Assembly: GCF_007997035.1 (NCBI RefSeq)
Contig: NZ_VOSS01000044.1
Span: 39,902-103,901, forward strand
DNA length: 64,000 bases
Direction of reading: 5' to 3'
From: Ralstonia sp. TCR112
Lineage (GTDB): Bacteria > Pseudomonadota > Gammaproteobacteria > Burkholderiales > Burkholderiaceae
A program made the position numbers and the translations under genes. Below, piece after piece: positions 52,446 through 62,700 of this stretch (the first letter of the stretch is position 1; each line of letters begins with the position of its first letter). A model generated the notes under the pieces. That model had not been told where the DNA came from and made no database searches. It saw only the letters and a list, made by a program, of their open reading frames with translations.

Positions 52446-54650
52446 TTACCATTGATAAGAAATGGTGGCCATCACATTGCGCGCATCACCCCAATAACAA
52501 TAGGCGTTGCTCAAGCAGGATGCCACGTAATTCTTATTAAAGAGATTCTTGGCAGACAATTGCAGCTTGGCACCCTTGAGCGACGGATCCCAACGTGCAA
52601 GGTCAATGCGCAACATCAGATCCACCAGCGTATACGGCGGCACCTTGAAGCTGTTGGCGTTGTCGCCCCAGCTTGTGCCGACGTAGCGCAAGCCCATGCC
52701 GGCGGTGTAGCCCGGCATGAAGCGCCAGTCCACCCAGGCCGACGCCATATGGCGCGGCACCTGATACGGCGTGTTGCCAACGAAACCTTCTGCCGACTCG
52801 ATGAACTTCATGTTGGTGAAGGTGTAGTTGGCCAACACCGAGACGGTGTCCGTCACCTGCGTGCGCGCTTCCAGCTCTACGCCGCGCGTGCGGATCTTGC
52901 CGCTCGGCACGTAGTAAATCTGCCCCACCGGCTTGGTCGCCACGTTCTCCTGATCGAGATTGAACACCGCCGCCGAGAGCATCGTGCTGGAGCCCTTCGG
53001 CTGATAACGCACACCCGCCTCGAACTGCTTGGCCGTGGCCGGTTGCAAGAGATTGCCCCGCTGGTCCGCGCGCAGGCTCGGGTTGAAACCATCCGAGTAG
53101 CTGAAATACGGCGCGATACCGTTGTCGAACAGATAGACCACGCCCGCACGTTTGGTGAACTTCGAGCCGCTCCACTCCGACGGCGTGCCGGTACCGTACA
53201 GATTGGACGCCTTCGCATGGTCTTCGCGCACGCCCAGCGTCAAGCGCCACCGGTCGATAGCAATCTGATCCTGCAGATACAGGCCGGTCTGCTCGAGCCA
53301 CCGATCGATCGGTGACGCCGTGACGCCCGTGAGCCCCGGGCTGCCATATACAGGATTGAACGCGTTGATCGGGTCAGCGCTGCCGGACTCCCAGAAGCCA
53401 TCGACGTGGCGCTTCTGATAATCGAGGCCAAACAGCATCGTATGTTTGACCGCGCCCGTGGTGAACTTGCCTTCCAGCTGGTTATCGACCGTGTAAGCGT
53501 GCGTGGCCTCCTTGGCGCCGGAGTAGTACCGCGTCAGCTCATCCGCGCTGGCCCAGCCGAAGCCGTAAATCTGGCGCAAACGCGTATCGCCGAACACGTA
53601 GCGAAAGTTCTGGCGTACGGTCAGCCGATCGTTGAACGCATGCTCGAACTGATAGCCGACCATGCGCTCGGTGCGACGGTATTTTTCAACCGTGGGGTCG
53701 CCATCGAAAAAGTAGCGGGAAATGTAGCGGCCATTGCGCGGGAAGACGCTGCCTTCTGCCGGCACGCCGCTGTGATAGCCGCCTTCCGGATCGTGCTGCA
53801 AATAGGCCTGCAACAGCAGATGCGTATCGGGCGTGAAGTTGATGGCCAGCGACGGCGCAATCGCAAACCGCTGCTCGCGCACGTGCTCGAATTGCGTATC
53901 CATGCCGCGCGCCAGACCGGTCACCCGGAAGGCCATCACACCGTTCTGGTCGATCGGCCCCGAGATATCGAACGCGCCTTCAAGACGGTTGCGATTGCCC
54001 ACCGTGACTTCCACCTCGTGATACGGCTGGAAGAGCGGCTTCTTGCTCGTCAGCGCCACCACGCCACCCGGCGACGCACGGCCGTACAGGATCGAACCCG
54101 GGCCCTTCAGCACATCGATGCGCTGGAGGAAATACGGATCAACCTGGAACGAGCTGTAGCTGCCCTGGTCGCTCATCAGGCGCAGCCCATCGAGCAAGGT
54201 GTTGTCGACGCTGCTGTCGTTGAAGCCGCGTAGCGCAACGTAGTCGTAGCGGTTGGACGCCCCCACCAGGGCGGTAAACGCTCCCGACGTGTAGTTCAGC
54301 GCCTCCGAAATGCCGCGCGGCTTCTGGTCGTCCAGCTGCTGCTGCGTCACCACCGAGATCGACTGCGGCGTTTCGATGATGGGTGTATCGGTTTTCGTGC
54401 CCGCCGCGCTCTGCTTGGCAACGAAGCCTTTGCCCGGGCTTTGCGCCGTCTCCCCTCGGCCGACCGCCGTGGTTGCGGGCAGCGTGGCGCTGATCTCGCC
54501 AGTGGTACTCTGCGCCATCCCTTGCGTCGGCAGCGCCGCCCCCAGCAGCACTGCGCAAGTCAGCCGCGCGGCAAGCGCCATTGGGCGCAGCGTTGTCCGG
54601 CAGAGCGTATCGGATGGAAAAACCGTTGTTGTGTTCGTTTGCTTTGGCAT
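52446..54650 (-). CDS. TonB-dependent ferric-siderophore receptor (FauA-like)
   Basis: 734 residues from ATG 54650; a start at 54686 is equally open and neither has a strong ribosome site. A signal peptide (LAARLTCAVLLGAALPTQGMAQ) precedes the plug (ETPQSISVVTQQQLDDQ, DVLKGPGSILYGRASPGG), and the barrel ends in a C-terminal aromatic (ATISYQW). No N-terminal signalling (STN) domain is visible between the signal peptide and the plug. It should import the siderophore made by the adjacent genes. Confidence 0.9.
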   Translation of the reverse strand: MPKQTNTTTVFPSDTLCRTTLRPMALAARLTCAVLLGAALPTQGMAQSTTGEISATLPATTAVGRGETAQSPGKGFVAKQSAAGTKTDTPIIETPQSISVVTQQQLDDQKPRGISEALNYTSGAFTALVGASNRYDYVALRGFNDSSVDNTLLDGLRLMSDQGSYSSFQVDPYFLQRIDVLKGPGSILYGRASPGGVVALTSKKPLFQPYHEVEVTVGNRNRLEGAFDISGPIDQNGVMAFRVTGLARGMDTQFEHVREQRFAIAPSLAINFTPDTHLLLQAYLQHDPEGGYHSGVPAEGSVFPRNGRYISRYFFDGDPTVEKYRRTERMVGYQFEHAFNDRLTVRQNFRYVFGDTRLRQIYGFGWASADELTRYYSGAKEATHAYTVDNQLEGKFTTGAVKHTMLFGLDYQKRHVDGFWESGSADPINAFNPVYGSPGLTGVTASPIDRWLEQTGLYLQDQIAIDRWRLTLGVREDHAKASNLYGTGTPSEWSGSKFTKRAGVVYLFDNGIAPYFSYSDGFNPSLRADQRGNLLQPATAKQFEAGVRYQPKGSSTMLSAAVFNLDQENVATKPVGQIYYVPSGKIRTRGVELEARTQVTDTVSVLANYTFTNMKFIESAEGFVGNTPYQVPRHMASAWVDWRFMPGYTAGMGLRYVGTSWGDNANSFKVPPYTLVDLMLRIDLARWDPSLKGAKLQLSAKNLFNKNYVASCLSNAYCYWGDARNVMATISYQW

Positions 54651-54734
54651 GGTGTGTTGGAAGATGCGTGTGGTTTCCACACCCATCGACGATCCACACC
54701 GCGAAAGCGGAACCGCTGCGGAATCTTTTTTCGA

Positions 54735-55265
54735 TCAGCGCATCGCGCATGTCGCGCAACGCTCCACCGCCTGCACGAGATACTTGCGCACCATACGCGT
54801 CGACTTGCCAAGCTGCTCGGCAATGCACGCGTGGGATTGCCCTTCGATGTAGCGCAATCGCACGGCCTCGCGCGCACTGGGCGAGAGGGTTTCCAGCATC
54901 GCGCTCGTGTGCTGCAACGACTGCGCCTGCGCCAGGCGTTGCTCGGGCGATGGCGCATGCTCATACTGCGCGGACCGCAACGTCAGTTCATCAAGGCATG
55001 CGCATTCGACACGTCGACGACGCGCCCGATCGATCATCAAATGCTTGGCGGTGGTGGTCAGATAGGCGCGCGGCTCGCGCAACTCCCCCAGCCTGTCCGG
55101 CGCAGCCAGCACGCGCATGAACGTGTCATGCAACACGTCTGCCGCTTCTTCCGCGCATGCGAGCTTCTTGCGCAACCAGGCGAACAGCCATTCGCTGTAT
55201 TGCACATAGAGCGCATCGATAGACGTCTCAGCGTCGTGCAGCGGCGTGGGCCGGACGGCGGGCAT
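54735..55265 (-). CDS. FecI-like ECF sigma factor
   Basis: 176 residues: region 2 (SEWLFAWLRKKLACAEEAADVLHDTFMRVL) and region 4 (LSPSAREAVRLRYIEGQSHACIAEQLGKSTRMVRKYLV). Such iron-starvation sigma factors turn on receptor or biosynthesis genes. No FecR-type anti-sigma gene is adjacent. A Fur box lies about 60 bases upstream. Confidence 0.9.
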   Translation of the reverse strand: MPAVRPTPLHDAETSIDALYVQYSEWLFAWLRKKLACAEEAADVLHDTFMRVLAAPDRLGELREPRAYLTTTAKHLMIDRARRRRVECACLDELTLRSAQYEHAPSPEQRLAQAQSLQHTSAMLETLSPSAREAVRLRYIEGQSHACIAEQLGKSTRMVRKYLVQAVERCATCAMR

Positions 55266-55326
55266 GCGGGCTCCAGGGCATCAACCGGACGCACGCGCGT
55301 AGCACACGCATCATCGCGTCCATACA

Positions 55327-55345
55327 AATGAGAATCATTCTCATT
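55327..55345. promoter_or_regulatory. Fur box
   Basis: AATGAGAATCATTCTCATT is a perfect 9-1-9 palindrome close to the Fur consensus, 62 bases upstream of the sigma factor start. It predicts iron repression of the sigma factor and through it of the siderophore locus. Confidence 0.88.
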
Positions 55346-55421
55346 TTATGGCGCGAAAACCTTGTCTGCAAACGGGGAATTAAAAGGAAGTGCTAAGCAT
55401 CGGCGGGCGCAGCGGGCGACC

Positions 55422-55616
55422 TCATGCCCCATCGCCCGCCGACCGGTGCCGCCACGCCATGAGCGCAACCGCCAGCGCCGCCACTGACAGGCCGATTGCC
55501 AGCCCCGTCAGCCGCCCTGCTCGCCGGGCTTCATCAGCCTGTTGGCGCGCCTCGATGGCCTGCCGCACCGTTTCCCAGAAGGCCTCGCGATGCTCGTTTT
55601 CGTCGAAGATGGACAT
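55422..55616 (-). CDS. Small membrane protein, 64 residues
   Basis: ATG 55616 (MSIFDENEHREAFWETVRQ) is chosen for GGGGAAGCGCC in front; a longer frame exists. A helical Arg/Ala-rich centre leads into one membrane helix (LTGLAIGLSVAALAVALMAW). Function unknown. Confidence 0.6.
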   Translation of the reverse strand: MSIFDENEHREAFWETVRQAIEARQQADEARRAGRLTGLAIGLSVAALAVALMAWRHRSAGDGA

Positions 55617-55714
55617 GGCGCTTCCCCGCTGTACATGAACCGTCTTCATCGTAGGGAAGGCGCGGCGGATGTGCCACCGCACGTTTCGCGTAGGACGCGG
55701 TGGCTCCCAATACC

Positions 55715-57121
55715 TCAGACAGCGGCCGCCGGCTTACCCGCCGGGCCGGGGAACGGGCGGGCGACATCGGCATCACCCTGCCCCAGGTCCATTGCATCGG
55801 CGCGTTCGGCGGTGGACAGTTCGTCTGCGCGATAGCCCGTGCGATTGAGCAGTACCAGCGTGCACGCCAGCGATACCAGCGCATACAGCGCCGACGACAC
55901 CGCCACGCCCACAATGTTGCCGCTGCTATTGAGCATCCACTGCGCAAACACCGGTGTGCCCCCGCCCACCACGAGCGAACACAGCTGATACGCCAGCGAC
56001 AAGCCCGTATAGCGGATGCGCGTCGGGAACACGCGCGCCAGAATGCCGCCGATAGCGCCGTAGAACATCGAATGCGGAATCGTCGCCAGGCACATGCCGA
56101 GCAGCGCGACCCAGAGCACCTTGGTCTCGATGGCGAAGAACATCACCGGCATGAGCAGGAATTCCGGCAGCACCATCAGGCAGATGGCACGGCGCATGTC
56201 CATGCGCGAAACCAGCCATGCCCCCAGCGGCTGCGTGATGAATTGCACCACCAGCGCAGTCGCGATGATGCCGAGGAAGGTGTCCTGTGCGTAGCCGAGT
56301 TTCTTCGTGGCCCAGGCGAGCGCGAAGTTGCTCTTCAGGTATGTCACGTGAATGAGCGGCAGCGTACCGGCACCCAGCAGCACGAGGCCCCAGTGGTCAC
56401 GCACCACGTCTTTGAGCGGCAGTTTGACGGTCTTCTTCTGCGCCAGCACGCGCTTCATATCGTCCGACTCTTCCAGCTTCAGGCGAATGACCATGCCGAC
56501 GACCACCAGCAGCGCCGACAACAGGAACGGCACGCGCCAGCCCCACAGCATGAACTGCGGCGTGGGTAATGCGCTCAGCGCAAAGAACACGAGTGTCGCC
56601 AGCAGGTTGCCCGTCGGCGAGCCCTGCTGCGCAAACGCCGAGTACAGGATGCTCTTGCGCTTGGGGGCGCTCTCGCTGGCTATCAGCACCGCGCCGCCCC
56701 ACTCGCCGCCCACGGCCACACCCTGAACAACACGCAGCACGACCAACCCCACTGGCGCCCACATGCCAATCTGCGCATAGCCGGGCAGCAGGCCAATGCC
56801 CATGGTCGCCACGCCCATCAGGATGAGCGTGATGATGAGCGTGGTCTTGCGGCCGATCTTGTCGCCCAAATGGCCGAAGATGATCCCGCCGATCGGCCGC
56901 GCCGCAAAGCCGGCCCACAGCGTGACGAACGAGAGCAGCGTCGCGATGCCCGGGTCCAGCGTCTTGGAGAAGAACACCTTGCCGAAGACGAGCGCCGCAG
57001 CAAGGCCGTAGATGTAAAAGTCGTACCACTCGATGGTGGTGCCGATGAACGCGGCCACTGCAGCGCGGCGCGGTTGCAGGTTTGCGGTCGCGTTGGCGTG
57101 GGGCGCAGGCTGGTGAGGCAT
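55715..57121 (-). CDS. MHS-family (MFS) metabolite:proton symporter
   Basis: 468 residues, twelve hydrophobic helices. FIGTTIEWYDFYIYGLAA near residue 25 and GHLGDKIGRKTTL after helix 2 are MHS signatures; VVQGVAVGGEWGGAVLI is also typical. The substrate is probably an organic acid. The neighbouring CoA-transferase and acyl-CoA dehydrogenase suggest uptake of the acid they use. Confidence 0.87.
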   Translation of the reverse strand: MPHQPAPHANATANLQPRRAAVAAFIGTTIEWYDFYIYGLAAALVFGKVFFSKTLDPGIATLLSFVTLWAGFAARPIGGIIFGHLGDKIGRKTTLIITLILMGVATMGIGLLPGYAQIGMWAPVGLVVLRVVQGVAVGGEWGGAVLIASESAPKRKSILYSAFAQQGSPTGNLLATLVFFALSALPTPQFMLWGWRVPFLLSALLVVVGMVIRLKLEESDDMKRVLAQKKTVKLPLKDVVRDHWGLVLLGAGTLPLIHVTYLKSNFALAWATKKLGYAQDTFLGIIATALVVQFITQPLGAWLVSRMDMRRAICLMVLPEFLLMPVMFFAIETKVLWVALLGMCLATIPHSMFYGAIGGILARVFPTRIRYTGLSLAYQLCSLVVGGGTPVFAQWMLNSSGNIVGVAVSSALYALVSLACTLVLLNRTGYRADELSTAERADAMDLGQGDADVARPFPGPAGKPAAAV

Positions 57122-57200
57122 GTTGGTCTCCTTGGTGGTACTGCCGGTTTGGCGCAGCCTCTGCGGGCTGTCTGCCTTGTCGTGGTGAACCTGGGCTACT

Positions 57201-58387
57201 TCATTTCAGAACGCCGGCCTCGAACAGGCGCTGCCGCGTGCCCGCGTCAATGCCGAGCGACGCCAGCACGGCATCGGTATCAGCGCCGAGCGCAGGCGGT
57301 GCGTTGCGATACGTGGCCGGCGTGCGCGACAGCTTGATCGGCGACCCCGTGCCACGGTACTCACCCAGCTCGACCACCATCTGCCGGTGCAGCGTATGCG
57401 GATGGCGCGCCACGACATCGACGCTCAACACCGGCCCGCACGGTACACCGCCATGGATCAGGTCTTGCGCGAGCGTCTCGCAATCGAAGCGTGCCAGCTG
57501 TGCTTCCAGCGCCAGTTTGAGTTCCGGGCGATGCGCGCAGCGGCTGCGGTTGTCGGCAAAGCGTGCGTCTTGTGCCAATTCGGCGACACCGATATGCGCA
57601 CAAAGCTTGGCGAACTGACGATCGTTGCCCACCGCCAGAAAGATCGGCGCGGTGCCGGTCTGGTAACTGTCGTACGGCGCGATGTTCGGATGCGCATTGC
57701 CACTGCGCTGCGGCACCTTGCCCGAACCGAAGTAGTTCGGCAGATGAGGATGCAGCAGCGATACGCCGCAGTCATACAACGCGATGTCGACAGATTGGCC
57801 GCGGCCGCTCTTCTCACGCTCGGCCAGCGCGAGCAGGATGCCCGCGAGCGCGTTGAGCCCGGTCACCATGTCGACGATCGGCAGACCGACGCGCATGGGG
57901 CCGCCGTCGCGCTCGCCGTTGACGCTCATCAGGCCAGCCATCGCCTGGATGGCGGCATCGTAGCCGGGCAGCCCGCCAAGCGGGCGTCGGGGCCGAAGCC
58001 GGAGACGGCGCAGTGGATCAGGCGTGGAAAGCGCGGTTGCAGGTCGCGCGCGAAATCCATGCCCCAGCGGGCGAGCGTGCCGGGCTTGAAGTTCTCGACG
58101 AGCACGTCGGCGTCTTCCAGCAACTGCCACAGCACGGCGCGGCCTTCTTCGTTGGACAGGTCGACGGAGATGCCGAGCTTGTTGCGGTTGACGCCGTTGA
58201 AGTACCAGGCGGTATCGCTCTCATCGAAGGGCGGGCCCCAGGTGCGGGTTTCGTCGCCGACGGGCGGTTCCAACTTGATGACCTCCGCGCCGTGGTCGGC
58301 AAGCGCCTGCGTGCAATACGGGCCGCCGAGCACGCGACTCAAGTCGATGACTTTCAGGCCGTGCAACGCGCCGGCGACCGCGCTCAT
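57201..58387 (-). pseudogene. CaiB/BaiF CoA-transferase gene with a single-base frameshift
   Basis: The frame from 58387 (MSAVAGALHGLKVIDLSRVLGG, then FKPGTLARWGMDFA) is clearly class III CoA-transferase but leaves frame at SGFGPDAR near 57985. The next frame carries on with LGGLPGYDAAIQAMAG to FEAGVLK at 57201. One missing base at GACG-CCCGC, inside the palindrome GCCCGC-TTG-GCGGGC, explains it; about 396 residues would result. It is a candidate sequencing error. It would activate a carboxylic acid as CoA ester. Overlaps the dehydrogenase gene by four bases. Confidence 0.85.
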
Positions 58388-60147
58388 TGCACGCCTCCGG
58401 CCGGCAACGCTTGCATGGCCAGCGCAAACGGCACGTCACGCTGCTTGACGAGGGCATCGAACAGCCATGCATCGGCGCTCTCGGGCAAGGCCAACGGATC
58501 CACCGGCAGCAGCTTGTGACGCAGCACCAGATGCGCGAATGCCAAGCGGCGATGATCCGGCGCCAGACGCACGCCCTCCACCGCCATGAAGATCGCCGTG
58601 GTGATGTGATACAGCGCGGAGCCGGCTTGGCGCACGAGTTCGTCGCTGCCGCCTTCAGCCACCTTGGCGATCACGCGGCACACGCGGTCGAGCGTGGCAC
58701 GCAGCAACGCTTCGCTCTGCGTCGGCAACGTGACCCCATCGATCAAGCCGACGAGATACGCGCGCAACGGTTCCAACGCGCCTTCGCGCTTCACAGCGCG
58801 CGCGATGTCAAGCGCGACGATGTTGCTCGTGCCCTCCCAGATGGAGCCCAGATGGGCGTCGCGCACGAGGCGCGCGTCGCTCCACTCTTCGATGTAGCCG
58901 GTGCCGCCGCGCACTTCCATGGCGTCACCCGTCACGCGGCGCGCATCGCGGCAAGCGCGGAACTTGATGAGCGGCGTCAGGATGCGCACGCATTTGCCGG
59001 CTTGCGCGTCGCCCGCATCCGCCAGCGGCAGCAGTTGCGCGATCTGCATGAACATTGAGCGCGCTTGCTCCGTCGGCAGCAACATCTTCAGAAGCTGGCG
59101 CTGCATCAGCGGCATGTCGATCAGCTTGCGGCCGAAGGCTTCGCGGTTGCGCGCGATGTGCAACGCTTCGGTGACGGCGCGACGCATCAGGCCGGCAGCG
59201 CGCACACCGTTCGACAGCCGCGACATGTTGATCATGTCTGCCATCTGATGAAAGCCGCGGCCGATCTCGCCAATCAGGTAGGCGGTGGCGCCTTCAAGCA
59301 CGATCTCGCCGCTGGCCATCGAGCGCGTGCCGAGCTTGTCCTTCAGGCGGACGATACGGTAGTGATTGCGCGACCCATCGCGCAGCGTCTTGGGCAACAG
59401 GAACAGCGCCAGGCCGTTGATACCGGACGGCGCACCGTCCGGGCGGGCAAGCACCATGGCGAGATCGGCATCGGCGTTCGAGCAGAACCACTTGTCGCCG
59501 TACAGGCGCCACGTTTGCGTGCCATCGGGCGCCGTTTCCAATGCGGCGCGCGTGGCGATGCGGGCGACGTCCGACCCCGCATCCTGCTCGGTCATAAACA
59601 TCGCGCCCTGGTACAGCACATCAAAGTCGCGCGAGGTCAGCATCGGCAGATAGCGCGCCACGAGTGCCGGGTCGCCGAACTTACGCAGCGTGCGCGTGAG
59701 CGAATCCGTCATGCTGACCGGGCAGCACAGGCCGAATTCAGCCTGCACGAACAGATACGTGAGCGCGTATTTGACGAGCGGCGGCGGTGCGTTGCCGACA
59801 TGGCTCATCGACGCGAGGCCCAGCTCAGCGTAGGCCACCCGCTCCAGCGCAACGTAATCGGGGTGCTTGTAGATGGTCTGCAGGGCCTCGCCACGACGCG
59901 TGCGGTGGCGTAGCTGGGGCGGGTTGTGATCCGCGCTGATGGCCCAGGCGTCGAGTTCGTCCGAGGCGCGCTGGCCGAGCGTCTTCAACTGCGGCTCAAG
60001 GGTGCGGTACTGCGCGTCGCCCAGGTACAGCCGCAACAGGCGCCCGAGGTCAGGATCGACGTGGAAGAAATTGATGCCCCGGCTGTCGGGGATGTTCTGG
60101 TGGCTGCCGGGCTGGGTCGTAAGCGGCTGGCGGGCGATGTCGTTCAT
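58384..60147 (-). CDS. Acyl-CoA dehydrogenase (AidB-like length)
   Basis: 587 residues, longer than simple dehydrogenases and similar to the AidB/isovaleryl subgroup. GAMFMTEQDAGSDVARIAT and the flavin-side LYGDKWFCSNADADLAMVLAR lie in the middle; EVRGGTGYIEEWSDARLVRDA holds the region of the catalytic carboxylate. It is transcribed with the CoA-transferase and divergently from a LysR gene. Confidence 0.9.
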   Translation of the reverse strand: MNDIARQPLTTQPGSHQNIPDSRGINFFHVDPDLGRLLRLYLGDAQYRTLEPQLKTLGQRASDELDAWAISADHNPPQLRHRTRRGEALQTIYKHPDYVALERVAYAELGLASMSHVGNAPPPLVKYALTYLFVQAEFGLCCPVSMTDSLTRTLRKFGDPALVARYLPMLTSRDFDVLYQGAMFMTEQDAGSDVARIATRAALETAPDGTQTWRLYGDKWFCSNADADLAMVLARPDGAPSGINGLALFLLPKTLRDGSRNHYRIVRLKDKLGTRSMASGEIVLEGATAYLIGEIGRGFHQMADMINMSRLSNGVRAAGLMRRAVTEALHIARNREAFGRKLIDMPLMQRQLLKMLLPTEQARSMFMQIAQLLPLADAGDAQAGKCVRILTPLIKFRACRDARRVTGDAMEVRGGTGYIEEWSDARLVRDAHLGSIWEGTSNIVALDIARAVKREGALEPLRAYLVGLIDGVTLPTQSEALLRATLDRVCRVIAKVAEGGSDELVRQAGSALYHITTAIFMAVEGVRLAPDHRRLAFAHLVLRHKLLPVDPLALPESADAWLFDALVKQRDVPFALAMQALPAGGVQ

Positions 60148-60213
60148 GCGGGTGGCCTCGCTGTCTCCTGTTTTGTCCGGCCAGCATAGGAACGGTATCG
60201 ATAATCGTCCAAT

Positions 60214-60248
60214 ACAGGATTTGTCCTGTACGATAAGAATTCCTTATC
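60214..60248. promoter_or_regulatory. Two palindromes in the divergent LysR promoter
   Basis: ACAGGATTTGTCCTGT (60214-60229) and GATAAGAATTCCTTATC (60232-60248) are separated by two bases and lie between the acyl-CoA dehydrogenase and LysR genes. They look like recognition and activation half-sites of a LysR regulator. Confidence 0.65.
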
Positions 60249-60255
60249 GACGATC

Positions 60256-61161
60256 ATGCCCACGATGGACCTGAAGCAACTGCGCTATTTCGTTGCCGTG
60301 GCGGAAGAACTGCACTTCGGGCGCGCAGCGCAACGGCTGTTCATCTCGCAGCCCGCGCTCAGTTTCGACATCCGGAAGTTCGAGGATCAACTGGGCGTGC
60401 AATTGCTCGCGCGCACCAACAAGAGCGTGGCGCTTACCAATGCCGGCCAGGTGTTACTGGACGAGGCTCGCAAGCTGTTGCAGCAAGCGGCGGAAGTCGA
60501 ACGCATTACGCAGCGCTCGGCGCACGGGTTGGCGGGCCGGCTGCGCGTCGGCTTCGTCAATTCGATGCTGTACCGCGGCCTGCCGCGTGCGGTGGAGCGC
60601 TTCGAGGCCGACCACCCGGCCGTGGAAATCATCCTGCGCGAAATGAACACCGGCGAGCAGGTTCAGGCCATCCAGCGTCAGCAGATCGACCTGGGCTGCG
60701 CATATTGGGGAACGTTTCCCGCCGAGGTCATTTCCACGCCGATCTTCTCGGAACCCTTCGTCGCCTGCCTGCCCACGGGCCACCCGCTGGCGCGTCGCAA
60801 GCGTCTGAAACTGGACGCGCTCGCGCAAGAGCCGTTCATCCTCTTCCCGCGCACGGTATCGCCGCACTATCACGACCTGATCATCGCGCTCTGCGTGGAT
60901 GCCGGCTTCAGCCCGGTCATCCGCCACGAGGCACGGCTGTGGCAAACGGTGGTGACGATGGTGGGGTGCGGCATGGGCGTGGCGCTCGTTCCGAAGACGC
61001 TGCAACATGCCGGCGACGCGCGCGTCAGCTTTGTGCCGCTGGCCGGCGACAAAAAAGAATCGTCCGTGCTGTCATTGCGACGCACGGGCGATGCAGAGCC
61101 GGTCGCCAGCCGCTTTCTGGAATACCTCGAAGCCGCGGCGCAGGACAACCTGAGACCTTGA
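60256..61161 (+). CDS. LysR-type transcriptional regulator
   Basis: 301 residues. Helix-turn-helix in RAAQRLFISQPALSFDIRKFEDQLGVQLL; substrate domain with FVNSMLYRGLPRAVERF start. Divergent from the dehydrogenase/CoA-transferase/MHS genes, which it likely controls in response to their substrate. Confidence 0.92.
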   Translation: MPTMDLKQLRYFVAVAEELHFGRAAQRLFISQPALSFDIRKFEDQLGVQLLARTNKSVALTNAGQVLLDEARKLLQQAAEVERITQRSAHGLAGRLRVGFVNSMLYRGLPRAVERFEADHPAVEIILREMNTGEQVQAIQRQQIDLGCAYWGTFPAEVISTPIFSEPFVACLPTGHPLARRKRLKLDALAQEPFILFPRTVSPHYHDLIIALCVDAGFSPVIRHEARLWQTVVTMVGCGMGVALVPKTLQHAGDARVSFVPLAGDKKESSVLSLRRTGDAEPVASRFLEYLEAAAQDNLRP

Positions 61162-61170
61162 TGGCCTCAC

Positions 61171-61596
61171 TCACAAAGTCTTGCTGAGGAAGATCCGGCT
61201 CGTACCGGGCGGATCGCAGGGTACTTCTCCGAACCGCACCCAGCCGTTGCGTTCGTAAAACTGCGGGCCCTGAAAGCTGATCGTATAGACCACCGCCGAG
61301 CGACAACCGCGGCGGCGCCCTTCTTCTTCGAACCTGCGCAACACCTCGGTGCCGATGCCCATGCCGCGCAACGTCTCGGGCAGATGGAACAGGTCAAGAA
61401 ACAACATCCCCAGCGATGTCCGCCCGCTCGCGCCGCCGACCACGTCTCCGCTCTGAGGGCCGCGAACAAGGACTGCCAACGGTTGGCGATCGCCGTAGCC
61501 GACGTGCTGATCGTTGAAGCGGTTCAGACCATTGCCGATGATCTGGATCGATTCGTCATCCGCCGCGTCGGTGACGATGATTTCCGGAGGCTGCAT
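61171..61596 (-). CDS. GNAT-family N-acetyltransferase
   Basis: 141 residues. LFHLPETLRGMGIGTEVLRRFEEEGRRRG is the acetyl-CoA site (R-G-x-G-I/G) and GPQFYERNGWVRFGE the usual C-terminal motif. Converges with the LysR gene. Substrate unknown. Confidence 0.85.
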   Translation of the reverse strand: MQPPEIIVTDAADDESIQIIGNGLNRFNDQHVGYGDRQPLAVLVRGPQSGDVVGGASGRTSLGMLFLDLFHLPETLRGMGIGTEVLRRFEEEGRRRGCRSAVVYTISFQGPQFYERNGWVRFGEVPCDPPGTSRIFLSKTL

Positions 61597-61612
61597 GCGA
61601 ACCTTATTGCCT

Positions 61613-62038
61613 CTATTGCGTTCGGGCCGGCAGAACAGAAGGCGTTGTCTGTGCCGGCCGCATGTGCGGCATCATGTTTGTATTCAGGTGGTACATCACC
61701 CAAAGCGAACCGCTGAGCGTGATGACCACCAGCACCAGCGTGAACATCAGCGACAGCATGTTCCAGCCGCCTTCGGACTTGGCGTTCATGTGCAGGAAAA
61801 AAATCATGTGCACCACGATCTGCACCGCGCCGATGAGCAGGATCGCTACCGCCGTAGCCGACGACCTGTCGAACACGTTGGCCATCACCAGCCAGAACGG
61901 TATCGCCGTCAGGAAGACCGACAGCACGAACCCCGTCAGGTAACCGCCCAGCGTGGCGTGCGGTCCCATCTCTTCTTCGTGGTGATGGCCATCGTGGCCA
62001 TGACCGTGTCCGTTCATCGTTTGATCTTGCGCGCTCAT
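61613..62038 (-). CDS. cyoD: Cytochrome o ubiquinol oxidase subunit IV
   Basis: 141 residues from ATG 62038 in an ATGA overlap ([20 protein letters not shown]); the longer frame to 62119 lies inside cyoC. A His-rich N-terminus is followed by three membrane helices ([55 protein letters not shown]). Helps assemble subunit I. Confidence 0.92.
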   Translation of the reverse strand: MSAQDQTMNGHGHGHDGHHHEEEMGPHATLGGYLTGFVLSVFLTAIPFWLVMANVFDRSSATAVAILLIGAVQIVVHMIFFLHMNAKSEGGWNMLSLMFTLVLVVITLSGSLWVMYHLNTNMMPHMRPAQTTPSVLPARTQ

Positions 62039-62700
62039 GGCAGCGTTCCCATCAGGTAGACGAAGGTAAAGACGCCGATCCAGACAACGTCCAGAAAGTG
62101 CCAGAACATCGACAGGCACATCAGCCGGCGCTTGTTGGCGGTGATCAGCCCGTACTTTGATACCTGCACCATCAGCACGATCAGCCAGATCAGGCCAAAG
62201 GTCACGTGCAGCCCGTGCGTGCCGACCAGTGAGAAGAACGAAGTCAGGAACGCGCTGCGCGTCGGCCCCGCACCCTCGTGAATCAGGTGCGCGAATTCAT
62301 AGAGTTCCACTGACAGAAACGCCGCGCCGAACACCCACGTGATAGCCAGCCAGATCTGCATGGCCGGGACCTTGTTCTGCTGCATCTGCAGCATTGCAAA
62401 GCCGTATGTGATGGACGACAGCAACAGGAACGACGTGTTGAGCGCCACCAGCGGCAACTCGAACAGCTCCGCCCCGGTGGGCCCGCCTGCGTATTCGCGG
62501 CCCAGCACGCCATAGGCGGCAAACAGGCACGCGAAGATCAGGCAGTCGCTCATCAGGTACAGCCAGAACCCGAGCAGCGTGCCGTTTGGCACGTGCGGTT
62601 CTTCGGTGACGTGGAACTGGTAGCCGCCCGGTGGGACGTCATCCACCGTGGTGGTACCCGAGGGGCCGGTCACATGCAGGGATGCGGTCGTTTCAGCCAT
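62035..62700 (-). CDS. cyoC: Cytochrome o ubiquinol oxidase subunit III
   Basis: 221 residues with five membrane helices; [18 protein letters not shown] and [18 protein letters not shown] are subunit III signatures. Overlaps cyoB by eight bases and cyoD by four. Confidence 0.95.
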   Translation of the reverse strand: MAETTASLHVTGPSGTTTVDDVPPGGYQFHVTEEPHVPNGTLLGFWLYLMSDCLIFACLFAAYGVLGREYAGGPTGAELFELPLVALNTSFLLLSSITYGFAMLQMQQNKVPAMQIWLAITWVFGAAFLSVELYEFAHLIHEGAGPTRSAFLTSFFSLVGTHGLHVTFGLIWLIVLMVQVSKYGLITANKRRLMCLSMFWHFLDVVWIGVFTFVYLMGTLP

